Shown: positions 48,978 to 58,474 of the stretch, in pieces | Numbering within the stretch: the stretch's first letter is position 1 | Layout of the letters: each line of letters begins with the position of its first letter | NCBI GenBank assembly: GCA_018105865.1 | Contig: CM030835.1 | Span: 7,669,316 to 7,733,315 of the forward strand | Direction: 5' to 3' | Source of the DNA: Metaphire vulgaris | Taxonomy: Eukaryota > Annelida > Clitellata > Crassiclitellata > Megascolecidae | DNA: 64,000 nt | The notes under the pieces: generated by a model | The model's input: the letters and a program-made list of their open reading frames with translations, nothing else | What the model was told of the DNA's origin: nothing | Database searches by the model: none | Made by a program: the position numbers and the translations under genes

Positions 48978-49560
48978 GGATTTGTCATGGATTACACATT
49001 TTGGGATACTGCATTCATCATGAAACCAGTCTAAGCATGCTATTTCTCACTTACAGTATCTTCCCTTCTGACAGCTAGTAATTAACTGTTATCTTTTGTG
49101 TTATCTTTTGTTATCTTTTGTGTTATCTTTTGCCACTTGTAATTGAATGATGAGGAAGGATACTATTGGAAAGCTACTGCAATAATTGTACAGAAAATGT
49201 TATTCTATGCAGTTGAACTGTAGAATTTTTGTTATCAGGTTACAGTGCATGTACGAAAAAATCGTTGCAGTTTGGTATTGAATTTAGAAATTTTTCTGAA
49301 TTATTTGGTTTATTTAAGATAAAATCAAATTGTCACATGTACAGTGTATTCTCATTTAGAATGTTGAGACTGATGTTTTATTGACATGGTTTTCTTTTGT
49401 GATGGCAATAGATTTACCTGATTTATTCACTCTCAAAATATTTCTGGAGCCGAGTCCCAGATACCGTTGGGTTAATGGGTTGTTTACCGTGCTCCCCAAA
49501 CCCCTTACCCTATTCTGAAACCTTTGGCTACACCAATGATTATCAGCATTAGCGGAGCCA
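48978..49560. other. Rab18 3-prime region
   Basis: AT-rich sequence with four nearby TTATCTTTTG copies at about 49,090-49,132. It probably includes the Rab18 3-prime untranslated region. I saw no clear AATAAA. Part of a TTTGGCTACACCAATG-type element edge lies near 49,524. Confidence 0.4.
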
Positions 49561-49571
49561 CTAAGGGCATA

Positions 49572-49884
49572 GGGGCGGGAAGATAGCAGAGTGGTAACAA
49601 CGTCGGACGATGGAGCAGGAGGTCGCGGGTTCAACTCCCGCAGGAGCCCCTAAGGTCGACTGAGCCTTACTCGCCAGAGGGCGGTTATAACATCAAAAAA
49701 CTGAGGAGCAGCGTTCGCTGCGAAGTAAAGCACAGGCCTAGACGTTTGGCTGGCAACCTACTCTAGGTTAATGGCGTATGCCACCTGCGTCGCTGTATGC
49801 CTAAGAGACCGGAGATCAGCACCGGCCCCAAAGCTCGAATTCGGGCTTGGGGTAACTTTAGGCCTACTTGCTTTTTTTTACTTT
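49572..49884 (+). mobile_element. tRNA-derived SINE, copy 3 (best preserved)
   Basis: The head closely mimics a tRNA: an A-box-like TAGCAGAGTGGTAAC, then GCGGGTTCAACTCCCGC, which is a perfect T-arm stem with a B-box-like core, then GAGCCCC pairing with the initial GGGGC. The body matches copy 1 (GAGCAGCGTTCGCTGCGAAG; CACCTGCGTCGCTG) and ends in a T-rich tract. The flanks ACTAAGGGCATA (49,560-49,571) and ACTATGGGCATA (49,885-49,896) agree in 11 of 12 positions. It is the most likely of the three to have been transcribed recently by RNA polymerase III. Confidence 0.9.
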
Positions 49885-50132
49885 ACTATGGGCATATAGG
49901 AGGTAAGGAGGTTTCGACCCTTATTCGGGTCTAAACTCGCCGTGCAAAATCGGTTAGGCTATTTTGTATAAGGAGGTAGGGGTTGCTGCCGATAAACTCT
50001 CGTATATTCTACAAAATTGCTCCAAGCTCAAAATTTCTAGGATGACGAATTCACCATTAAATTAATTGAATTTCTACAGAAATAGATCGCGTTGCGTCTT
50101 GTCGGACGTCTGTCTTCCCGTGTACTCGCGCC

Positions 50133-50309
50133 CAGGGTTTAATCTAGGCCGTTTCCGAGGGAAAAGGGCAATGCCCTCGGAAATTTCAAATTCCCCGGAA
50201 ATTTTGGCATAAATTCCCATAATGCATCAACTAACAGCAGCCCCTAGCTGACTTCCCCCGGTTTTGTCAGTTTCTCTTCCCCGGAGTCCAGAGTCTAGAT
50301 TAAAGACTG
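50133..50309. mobile_element. Short hAT-like element of the CAGTGTTT family
   Basis: It starts CAGGGTTTAATCTAGGCC and ends GTCTAGATTAAAGACTG. The flanks CTCGCGCC (50,125-50,132) and TTTGCGCC (50,310-50,317) match at six positions, both differences being C/T. The body is nearly the same as 9365-9552. Confidence 0.78.
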
Positions 50310-52190
50310 TTTGCGCCACCTATTAAGGTAGTCATGAGCATGATACAACCCTAACGGGTAGGGATAGGCCTACCAGATCAGTTGGAAGGAATTTAAGGAC
50401 GCACAAAACACATTGGCTTAATCAGACCTTTCAGGATTTAGGTCTAAATAAGCACAAAAACTAGCGATGACCTATGTTTTTGCTTGTCGGACTTTTTAGA
50501 ACGTTAAGGATGCAAAATAGCACAAAAACTATTGCTGACCTCAGTGGCCTAGCCAAGTGGTAGGGTGGGGGGTTAAACCTCCCTCTTGGCTGCCGACGGA
50601 AAATTTTTACATGCTTTTCCATGCATTTTTAATTTTTGGACGCGAGTTTGGGGTTAACCCCCAACTTGGCTCAGTGCTATAGAAATAGAAAAAAACTAGA
50701 AAGAATACGAAGGTGACGACCTTTTTTTTGTCAGCTCCTAAAAAAGAAAAAGATAAAAGATAAATAAGAAAAAGTTTGCAAAGTTTGGTCACGATCGAAA
50801 CCAAACCCCGCCTTCCGGAAATTTCCTGGAACTTTTTTTTGACGCTAAAGATGCAAAAACGCCACTGGATGACCTTTTTATTTCGATCAATTTGCTGGAG
50901 CTAAAATTAATCAGTAATCACTATTCTAAATGAAATTTTTTTTGGACGAAATTTAAAGATGCTTAAAAAGCACAAAGAACTAGTGATGACCTAAAAATAT
51001 TTTCAGTAATCAATATCGACCAATTCTAAAATAGTTAACTAAACTAAGTTCTTTTAGCTATTTTTCATGTAATGTCTATGAAAAAATCAATCAGTAATCA
51101 CTATTCTAAATGAAATTTAATGACATTTTGTGTCCTTACACGGGACCACGAAATTTAAAAGCTGTCCTATTATCATCTAAGGACGTCTGGTACTGTAATT
51201 TCGGATCAAACTAAAATTTTTTAGTTACTAATTAACTAAATTTTTTTAGGTATCTAGGGTTTCTATGAAGCTAACTAAAAAAAGTAGTTCAGTTAGCAAC
51301 TAATTAGTTAACTAGTTGCCCATCACTGGTATCCAGGGAAATTTGATTTGAAATTGATTTGGGGAGGGTATAAGTTGTGGATATATATATATATCACATA
51401 TATATAATATATTTATTATTTATGTTATATAAGTGTGTATATATATGTTATATATATATACTGTATATATACTGTATTATATATACTGATTTTGGGGGGT
51501 ATATATACTGATATACCCCCTTGCCAGTTGCTACGCCCCTGGTCTTTGTATTCACACTTTCTTTTTTTCTTCGCATTTTTTAGCCTGTCCGATAGGAAAG
51601 ACGGATGTCTCGTTTTTCGTCGTTTCGCATCCATTTAAAATTATCCGATCCAATCGATCATCTTCTCCGGCGCAGTACGTGCATTTGTTGAATCCGCTCT
51701 TGGAAGAAGAAGAGCGATCGAAAAATCTGCTGGTATCTGTATCGTCGGTTTCGCTTACGTTATCGACAAGAGTATCCATTTAAATAAAGTGAAGTCGCTT
51801 GACATCGGCTTATGTCTGCCATCGACCGATCATGTCCCCCCACACGTATTATGATATTCGCGCCACAGAATTTCATTGATTGATTTATCGACAGCGAATA
51901 TGAATTCACTGAAAAGGATTGGGGAGGGGGACTAAAAAATTGCGGGCGTCTTACTGTATATATAGAGACATAGAGTATACTAAAACATATCTATTTCTGA
52001 CTGCATATCCCCCTTAGACGGAACCAGGAAGTACGGTTTGCAGTATTCTGCAGTTCAACCACAAAAAAGCACAAATCACCACGGATAAGATCTTGACTGC
52101 GATTTCTTACTGGAGCGATCATCGACTGCATGGTGCTGATTGATCACTACAATGGCACTAAAGAAGTTTTCTACTACTTCTACTACTATT
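50310..52190. other. Transposon debris without a supportable gene
   Basis: It contains TTTTTGCTTGTCGG-type units (about 50,470 and 50,700), a CAGTGGCCTAGCCAAG element tip at 50,545 and a 34-bp direct repeat TCAGTAATCACTATTCTAAA (about 50,911 and 51,091). A TAGTTAACTA-rich block ends in the hAT-type tip CCCATCACTG (51,327), and TATA-rich tracts lie at about 51,380-51,490. An ATG-initiated 75-aa minus-strand frame (51,552-51,779) matches nothing I recognise and is listed separately. Confidence 0.45.
51552..51779 (-). CDS. Hypothetical short open frame, unrecognised
   Basis: 75 codons from a true ATG (51,777-51,779). The composition is Ser/Asp/Thr-rich at the N-terminus (MDTLVDNVSETDDTDTSRFF), with a Cys-x-x-Cys (CTYC) in the middle and a Lys-rich end that runs into an element remnant. 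No family is recognised. It could be chance or a first exon (a GTAAGC donor-like site lies near codon 8). Confidence 0.18.
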   Translation of the reverse strand: MDTLVDNVSETDDTDTSRFFDRSSSSKSGFNKCTYCAGEDDRLDRIILNGCETTKNETSVFPIGQAKKCEEKKKV

Positions 52191-52473
52191 CAGGCCCGTC
52201 TTATACAGTACAGTACCTGTGTGGGGCCCCGGGCACCGGCACCTGGGGGCCTGCGGGGCCCTAGATGTGAAGATCAAATGCTGACAAGCAAAAAGGTAAT
52301 CTCCAACCTTTCTTGAATGTCGAGAAGAAGCAAAATAGGTAATCTCTAAACGTTTTTGGATGTTGACAAGCAACAAAAGGTAATCGTACGTTTTTCAATA
52401 TTCTCAAGCAAGCAAAAAAAGTTTGCGCGCCCCTGGCACTGTGCCCGATTTTTAACACTATAAGACGTGCCTG
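52191..52473. mobile_element. Short hAT-like element adjoining a triplet repeat
   Basis: The ends CAGGCCCGTCTTATA and TATAAGACGTGCCTG are 14 of 15 complementary. The interior has three TGACAAGCAAAAAGGTAATC-type units spaced about 55 bp apart and GGGGCCC-rich edges. The 8-bp flanks CTACTATT and CTGCTGCT match only partly because the right flank is the following triplet microsatellite. Confidence 0.65.
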
Positions 52474-52494
52474 CTGCTGCTGCTGCTGCTACTG

Positions 52495-52540
<46 letters not shown>

Positions 52541-52583
52541 CACTACCACTACACCACTACTGCTGCTACTGCTACTACTACTA

Positions 52584-52629
<46 letters not shown>

Positions 52630-52725
52630 CACTACTACTACTACCACCACCACCACCACCACCACCACCTCAGTACCACTACCACTACTACTACACCACC
52701 ACCACCACCACTACTACTACTATAT
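52474..52725. repeat. Complex TGC/TAC/CAC trinucleotide repeat
   Basis: About 250 bp of interleaved CTG, CTA and CCA triplets. All six frames are open for long stretches with homopolymeric or two-residue proteins, which is a by-product of the repeat. Confidence 0.96.
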
Positions 52726-52781
52726 CTGCTATAGAATCTATTGTAGGCTTAAGGAAAGATCTTTGCAGCATGATGGACACC

Positions 52782-52865
52782 CAGTGTTTATTCTAGGCCT
52801 TCTCTGGGGAATTCTCCCCCAAAGTTTGAATTTCCTTCACATTTTTGACTTTTTTGACTCACTTG
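52782..52865. mobile_element. One-ended fragment of the CAGTGTTT hAT-like family
   Basis: CAGTGTTTATTCTAGGCCTT followed by CTCTGGGG and CCCCAAAGTTT is nearly identical to the left half of 54,900-55,081. The right terminal repeat is missing. Confidence 0.6.
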
Positions 52866-52924
52866 CTTACTAGGCTCGCTCGAGCCTTTCAGGTTGTGGT
52901 TTTTGATCTACAAGTGTGATATAT

Positions 52925-53217
52925 GTCTCTCTGTGTGTGGTGTGTGTCTACCTCTGCCTCTCTGTCTGCCTTTGTCTCTTCCTGTATCTCTGTCTCTATC
53001 TCTGTCTGTCTCTGTCTCTTTCTGTATGTCTCTGTCTCTTTCTGTATCTCTGTCTGTTTCTATGTCTGTCTGTCTGCCTGTTTCTCTGTCTGTCTGTCTG
53101 CCTGTTTCTCTGTCTGTCTGTCTGCCTGTCTCTGTCTCTTTTTGTCTGTCTCTGTCTTTTTCTGTATCTCTGTTTGTCTGTCTGTCTGCCTGTCTGTCTG
53201 TCTCTGTCTCTCTCCAT
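52925..53217. repeat. TCTG/TCTC-rich pyrimidine-purine microsatellite
   Basis: About 290 bp of degenerate TCTG, TGTC and TTTC units. The overlapping frames of 100-167 aa (Cys-Leu-Ser-Val on plus, Arg-Gln-Thr-Asp on minus) arise from the repeat and are not genes. Confidence 0.95.
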
Positions 53218-54276
53218 GCGGGCGAATAATATAGAATCGCATCTTGAGATTGGATCTGAAGGATGCTTTACAACTGGACGTCGAAGTAACTCTCTCGCAG
53301 CGTTCCGGTTGCCTAGTCGAGTAATAATTTTCAGCGCTTTTGAAATAAGCGGCGGCGGGGGTTGGCGCCCGCCCGCCCGCCCGCCCTCCCGATTGCTTCG
53401 TGGTCCTTCTACGCCGTGATCTTCTTCTTTCTGTTGCGTGTTGCGGCGTCGCGCAAATTCCAGTAATTGATGCAATTAACTTGTCTCTCCTGAAAATGTC
53501 GCTGGCACGACCACCACACCCTGCGGTCAACGTATGCCTTTTTTCATATATCGGCTACAGTGTCCGTCCACTGAGCCGGGTGGGATTGCCCCTGCTACTT
53601 CGGGCAGTGTGCAGTTAGAACCTATCGAAAAGATTGTGAAAGTCATCGAATATCATCAAAGGCATGGTTAAAATTAGCAGAGAATGAAGTGTTTTTCCTG
53701 CAAAACCAAGACAAAATTAATTTTGAAACGAGAAAAACGATAATATTCTCATATAATTTTTCTTGGCATAGGCTTATTGACTATAATTGCAAGATTATAA
53801 ACTTGCTTCATTTCTCAGGCTTACAGCATCATCGTGTACATGATATACAATACCGATGAATAATAAAAAAAGATGGATTTCAGAATTCTATACTGGTTAT
53901 CTCAAATGAATTCTGATTAATTAACAAGATCAAAGCAAAAGCGGTCGCTTGCTTCGGATTATCTGTGAATTATTTTGGAACAAATGCAATATTTTAGAAA
54001 TCGGTTCTGTCTTTGCATTCGGCCACAGCGAGTGTAAATACGAGTCAGGACTTGACAGAAGAGAACTGTTTGAGGTATAGCTAGGGTTTCCGGCGCCCGG
54101 GGCAAGATTTATATTTTGCGCCCCTAAATTTAGGTGATGACCTTTTTTAGTCGTCGCATGGTTTACTTATCCATTTTCGGGCCGATGAACTTTTTTTAGT
54201 CGTCACAAAGTCACAGCGCTATTTTGTATTATTTTTTTCTCATCCAAATTGCGCCCCCCCACCGGTCGGCGCGCCT
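53218..54276. other. No gene confirmed; CG-rich patch and element scraps
   Basis: The first 400 bp are CG-rich with a GCCC repeat (about 53,368-53,392), compatible with a CpG-island-like segment, but no coding frame is convincing. From about 54,080 the sequence carries TTTTTTAGTCGTCGCA/GGCGCC debris related to the short elements. Confidence 0.35.
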
Positions 54277-54358
54277 CATATTCTATTAGTGCAAGGGTTG
54301 AGGACAAATGGGAACATTCTGGTCAAGTTTAACGAGGTGACAGTGATAGTAGAAACAG
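54277..54358 (+). repeat. Partial duplicate of the exon-like block at 54,520
   Basis: 82 bp nearly identical to 54,520-54,600: one extra G in GGGAACATT breaks the frame, and there is one substitution. It ends exactly at GTAGAAACAG, the same point as the possible splice donor of the downstream copy. The two copies are direct repeats 243 bp apart. Confidence 0.85.
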
Positions 54359-54428
54359 GGCGGCTTGCCCCCTGCCCCCACCGAGCTACGGCTCTGAATT
54401 GATGGACGGGGTTTTGATGCCTTAAAAG

Positions 54429-54668
54429 ATTTTAAAGCGGACGCTGCAAGAGGATGCTTTGGACATACGTGTCGTGGAGATTGGCGTAGTCAAGAAGGAG
54501 CATGGGAGTGCCCGGGCCCCATATTCTATTAGTGCAAGGGTTGAGGACAAATGGAACATTCTGGTCAAGTTTAACGAGGTGACAGTTATAGTAGAAACAG
54601 TAAGCGGAGCAAATTGGAAAAATGAAGGAGACAGACAGAAACAAGCGCAAAAAGAAATGTCTTCCTGA
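54429..54668 (+). CDS. Unidentified exon-like open frame
   Basis: The frame opens after an acceptor-like AAAAG and reads ILKRTLQEDALDIRVVEIGV, then VKKEHGSARAPYSISARVED and KWNILVKFNEVTVIVET. A donor-like ACA/GTAAGC at 54,599/54,600 would end a 171-bp phase-0 exon. Unspliced, it runs on through a Lys/Gln-rich tail to TGA after 54,665. The alternating hydrophobic pattern (NILVKFNEVTVIVET) suggests beta strands. I do not recognise the family. It may be an exon of a gene extending outside the visible part or a retro-copied fragment. Confidence 0.35.
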   Translation: MLKRTLQEDALDIRVVEIGVVKKEHGSARAPYSISARVEDKWNILVKFNEVTVIVETVSGANWKNEGDRQKQAQKEMSS

Positions 54669-54899
54669 AAAGGCAGCACGGTCACGACACGGATCGATTG
54701 ATAGTTAGTTAATTAAGTCGCGCAGTAGACATTTCTTGATATTACGCAGTAGCCTAAGCACGTACGCACTATAGGGCCTACATGGCAAATCAATTTGATT
54801 GGGCTTTACCCGTACAGCAGACTAGTTCAAGAGCTATACAGTGTAAATTGCATATTATATTGCTATTTTGAGAGTCGATACTGTTGTACTGTAGGCCTA

Positions 54900-55081
54900 C
54901 AGTGTTTTTTCTAGGCCTTCTCTGGGGGGCGATTTCTCCCCAAAGTTTTAAAATTCCACCTCAATTTTTTATATGTTGGTTGGGGGATGGAAAATTCCCC
55001 TCCCAAAGTGTGGAGACTCAGACCTTGTCCCCCAAACATTTCAAAATCCCCCCAGTGTCAAGGTGGCTAGAATAAACACTG
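54900..55081. mobile_element. Short hAT-like element of the CAGTGTTT family
   Basis: It starts CAGTGTTTTTTCTAGGCC and ends GGCTAGAATAAACACTG. Both sides carry GTAGGCCTA (54,891-54,899 and 55,082-55,090), a nine-base direct repeat. Because TAGGCCTA is very common in this genome, the match is weaker evidence of a target duplication than elsewhere. Confidence 0.7.
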
Positions 55082-55197
55082 GTAGGCCTATAATCTGTGA
55101 ATGTTAATAATATTGTCATATTGCCAAGCGCTGATTGCAACGATTAAACTACAGCTAGGCTATATCACTATTTCGGATTTTCGACACATTACAAATG

Positions 55198-55383
55198 CAG
55201 TGGCGGCTCCAGAGGGGGGACCCGGGGGGCCGTGCCCCCTATTAAGTGACTGCCCCAGTGATCCCCTGTTGGGACCCTATACTTAATACTACATACCTAA
55301 CAACAAATGGTTAGCCCCCATGATTAGAAGTTGCCACCCCAACGTCCCCCTCCCCCACTTGCCAAATCCTGGAGTCGCCACTG
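55198..55383. mobile_element. Short hAT-like element with 15-bp ends
   Basis: The left end CAGTGGCGGCTCCAG and right end CTGGAGTCGCCACTG are inverted, 14 of 15 matching. C/G runs (CCCGGGGGGCC...CCCCCTCCCCC) lie just inside. The flanks TACAAATG and ATTAAATT agree at only four positions, so the insertion looks old. Confidence 0.65.
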
Positions 55384-55854
55384 ATTAAATTTTGTGTAAG
55401 GCATCACAATGGGGGACTATAAATTTATTTGTGAAACGGGTCTACAAAAGCTTAATCCGACTCTGTTTGTCAGGCGTTGAATCCGGAAGAACAACCACTC
55501 CGAGGATTCGTGATTTGCATGCAATTGCTGCACGCCACTCAGAAGTCTTGAAAACTTCGACATCCTGACTTAGATTAATAAATATATTCATGAAATGACC
55601 AGCAAGGTCTCGCACCAGAAACGACTGCGCACCACACCCCCTCACCCCCCGAGGACAGCAGCCAGCTGCAGTGTTTCGTACTCTGGCAACCCTAGACACT
55701 AACTCGTCGCTAAATGTCACTGAACATGCGCAATTGCTTAGCGCACGTCATTCTAAAAGAGACAAAACGCAAAACCAGCATTAGCACAATTGTTTTACAT
55801 GCGTGCGGATTTGCAACGTTTGCTTCAATCTATCTTAAAGAATTTGTGTTTAAC

Positions 55855-55941
55855 TTCTCACACAGACACACAGACACAGACACACACATACAAACATATA
55901 CAGATATACAGATATACAGATATTATATATATATGTGTGTG

Positions 55942-55978
<37 letters not shown>
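55855..55978. repeat. ACAC/ATAC/GTGT compound microsatellite
   Basis: A CA/GACA-rich half, a TATA centre and a GT half (about 55,934-55,978) form an imperfect palindrome. Confidence 0.95.
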
Positions 55979-55984
<6 letters not shown>

Positions 55985-56182
55985 GTACTTCATTCTCGAA
56001 GGACTTATGAAAAAAGAAAGTGTCCGGATACTGTACATTAAGAAATTGTGTGGCTAACTCTCGTCCGGTTCGAGGTCAGGAAAAGTTCCTCGAAAAGCAA
56101 TGGAGTTGAATCGCTGCAGAGTGACAGACAATCGTTGGAAGAGGATTAGAGAAAGCTTCCTCCCTCTTGTCTTCGCTAAATA

Positions 56183-56214
56183 TATACATACATACACACA
56201 CACACACATATAGG

Positions 56215-56299
<85 letters not shown>

Positions 56300-56433
56300 A
56301 TAGAGAGAGAGGAGAGAGAAATTCCTGAGAGGCCCCAGTGCAGAAGGGCCGGCGGGTCCTGGCGGGCCTGTGACAAGTCACAAGTCTTGGAAAAATTGCT
56401 GACGACCTTTTTGCTTGTCGCTGATTTCAAGAA

Positions 56434-56490
<57 letters not shown>
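56183..56490. repeat. CA/TA/GA compound microsatellite cluster
   Basis: A CA run, a TA run (56,216-56,240) and a GA run (56,241-56,292). After an intervening TTTTTGCTTGTCGC unit, a second TA run follows at 56,436-56,490. Open frames across these are artefacts. Confidence 0.95.
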
Positions 56491-56491
<1 letters not shown>

Positions 56492-57152
56492 GGTGTTACA
56501 ACTCTCGAAACTGGTGATGACCTTTTTAGCTTATCGCTGTTTTTTGCGCTATTTCTGATGTCCTCGGCGCCCGGACCCCTTTTACTCGCCGGGCCCCTGT
56601 GCACATACCGTGGTGAACTTTTTGTGTTACTATTGTTGATAATACATCTTCGTCATCGGCCCGGACCCCCTCCAGGCCGCCGGGCCCCTGTGCATTTGCC
56701 CCTACCCCCTCTCGGCGGCCTATATATATATATACTGTATATGTATGTATAAGCCTAATTACAGGTCAGCTTCGAAGTTCCATTATTTTGCTAGATTCGT
56801 GCTAATAACCCGATCAACAATGCACTTCGCACTCACAGCTGCACTATCACAAATTTTTCTCCGAAATAATAGTTTTTCACGATTGGTCATACATTGATAA
56901 AAGAAGAAATCTATCTATTGACATCTCGAGTCTATAAGGCTTCATCGACAATCGATACATCTCTAAAATACGCAATACGTTGACATTGCGTTGTTATGAG
57001 AAATCGCTTTCACTGGTCGCATTATCGAGTTCCGTCTATTGAAATAGTCTTAGTTCTAACAACACAGGATTTTAATTGCGGAAGTAAACGAGCGGTTTCG
57101 CTCTCTTGAGACTGGAATGACGATCAAAGGGTATCGGAGGTGAGGTGTCCCG
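56491..57152. other. Element debris, then unique sequence; no gene seen
   Basis: GGCGCCCGGACCCC and GGCCGCCGGGCCCC stretches (about 56,563-56,700) with a TTTTTAGCTTATCGC unit are remnants of the G/C-edged short-element family. Bases 56,760-57,152 are unique AT-rich sequence, presumably the 3-prime flank of the receptor gene. Confidence 0.4.
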
Positions 57153-57559
57153 CTACACTGAACATTCGATACCGTCCTGTCCTTGGCAAGACGATTCTCT
57201 CCGGAGCACGTCCGTGACGGTCCTGCCGAACGCCTCCCGAAACACCCGCGACGTCGCCGCCAGGAGAACGACGCTGGCCGCCTCGTTGGTGTTCCTCAGC
57301 TCCTCGAGGACGTTCTGCATCAGGTACTGCCACAGTCCGAACCCGAGGTTCCTGCCCGCTGCCAGAGACCAGAAGACGTGAACGCCGTTGAAGACGTGGA
57401 TGGGAAGGTTGGTCAGGAGAAAGCAGAAGAGGAAGAAGAACGTCGACCGATCGGCGTCGAGATTCACCGACGACCGCTCCGTCGTCGTCTCCGTTTCCCG
57501 CCGCCGACGGCCGTCATCTGTTGCCGTCGTCTGCTCGGCAACCACCGCAGACGACGACT

Positions 57560-57592
<33 letters not shown>

Positions 57593-58385
57593 TCAATCGC
57601 AGGTGGTATCCGGGACCGCCCCGCACGAACACCGCGGCGCCGATGAACAGCTCGGAGGCGGATAGGAGACAGAGCGGAAGAGCGGAGTTGACGAAGACGC
57701 CGGCCGTTTCCAGTCGGAAGAGAACGTCTTCGAACATCGCCAGCGCCATGCAGACGCTCGTCGTCATCCGCTCGTACCTGACCTCGCCGAACGTTATGCT
57801 CGTGTTGACGTAGACGATGATCGCGGCGACGCCGAGACAGACGAGCGCCGTCCGCGCGAACGTCGGCGACGTCGCGAACCTCGCCGGCGGCGTCGGCGGC
57901 AGGCGGCGGACGACCCGGTCGACCCCCAGGCAGACGGCGTACCAGAGCACGAGACACTCGGCCGCGTCGGCGAGGAACGTCACCAGCTGGCACCAGCCGC
58001 CGATCCGCCCGTACAGGTCGAAGCCGAGGGTCGTCGAGATCCAGCCGTCGAGCCGGGTGGCGAGGTGTACGGTCTCGGCCACGGCGATTCCGACGACGTA
58101 CATCGCCCAGCTGGAGGCGCCGGCGAAGGACCGCCGCGTGAGGACGACGACGACCGCGGTGTTCGCCAGAATTCCGGCGATCGAAACGATCGGCGTCCAG
58201 TAGAAGGAACGCAGCGTCACGACGATTTCGAGGGACGACTGGGGGGCGGCGACGACGACGACGCGTACCCTGTGTCGTTTGACGTCGTCGGCGTTGAAAT
58301 CGCACCGGACGAGGAGCGGTTCATGTTCGGTTCGATTCGGTTGCGTGCTCGGGAATCGCGTTCGCCAATTGACTTTCGGTTGCAC
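57153..58385 (-). CDS. Class A (rhodopsin-like) G-protein-coupled receptor, apparently intronless
   Basis: One open frame of about 410 codons with seven hydrophobic helices. In this frame TM1 is about 62-84 (GILANTAV, Asn75 at the N1.50 site), TM2 92-110, TM3 132-157 with Cys132 and a Val-Asp-Arg-Val in place of DRY, and TM4 179-197. TM5 is 226-253 with Pro237, TM6 315-339 with Pro328, TM7 352-380, then an FREAF helix-8-like start. Cys212 in the second extracellular loop can pair with Cys132. Deviations: Glu104 where Asp2.50 is expected, no CWxP (TNLP instead) and NEAAS instead of NPxxY, so signalling may be atypical. A ten-proline run lies in the third intracellular loop. The ligand is unknown. 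The frame is bounded upstream by TGA (58,389-58,391) and has no ATG before TM2. The likely ATG at 58,324 is in another frame (see findings). The region is far richer in GC and CpG than its surroundings. Confidence 0.72.
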
Positions 58386-58464
58386 GCGTCAGCAGCGGCG
58401 ATGCTGTTGATTATCTCTTCCGTTGGAATTATCGTCTTCGAAATCAGATATCAAGGGATCTGTT

Positions 58465-58474
58465 CCTATATAGG
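58465..58474 (-). promoter_or_regulatory. Candidate TATA box of the GPCR gene
   Basis: CCTATATAGG, about 140 bp upstream of the ATG at 58,324 on the minus strand. A start site about 30 bp downstream would give a leader of roughly 110 nt with no earlier ATG. A short AT-rich motif could also occur by chance. Confidence 0.45.

Noticed and set aside
49572..49650. Functional tRNA gene
   Set aside because: The A- and B-box-like regions and T-arm are tRNA-like, but the anticodon arm is irregular, a SINE body follows directly, and the unit is flanked by a target duplication.
52467..52796. Thr/Leu/Pro-rich 109-aa frame
   Set aside because: It is produced entirely by the TAC/TGC/CAC triplet repeat.
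52916..53530. Several overlapping 100-167 aa frames
   Set aside because: They read through a TCTG-type microsatellite and show only repeat-derived composition on both strands.
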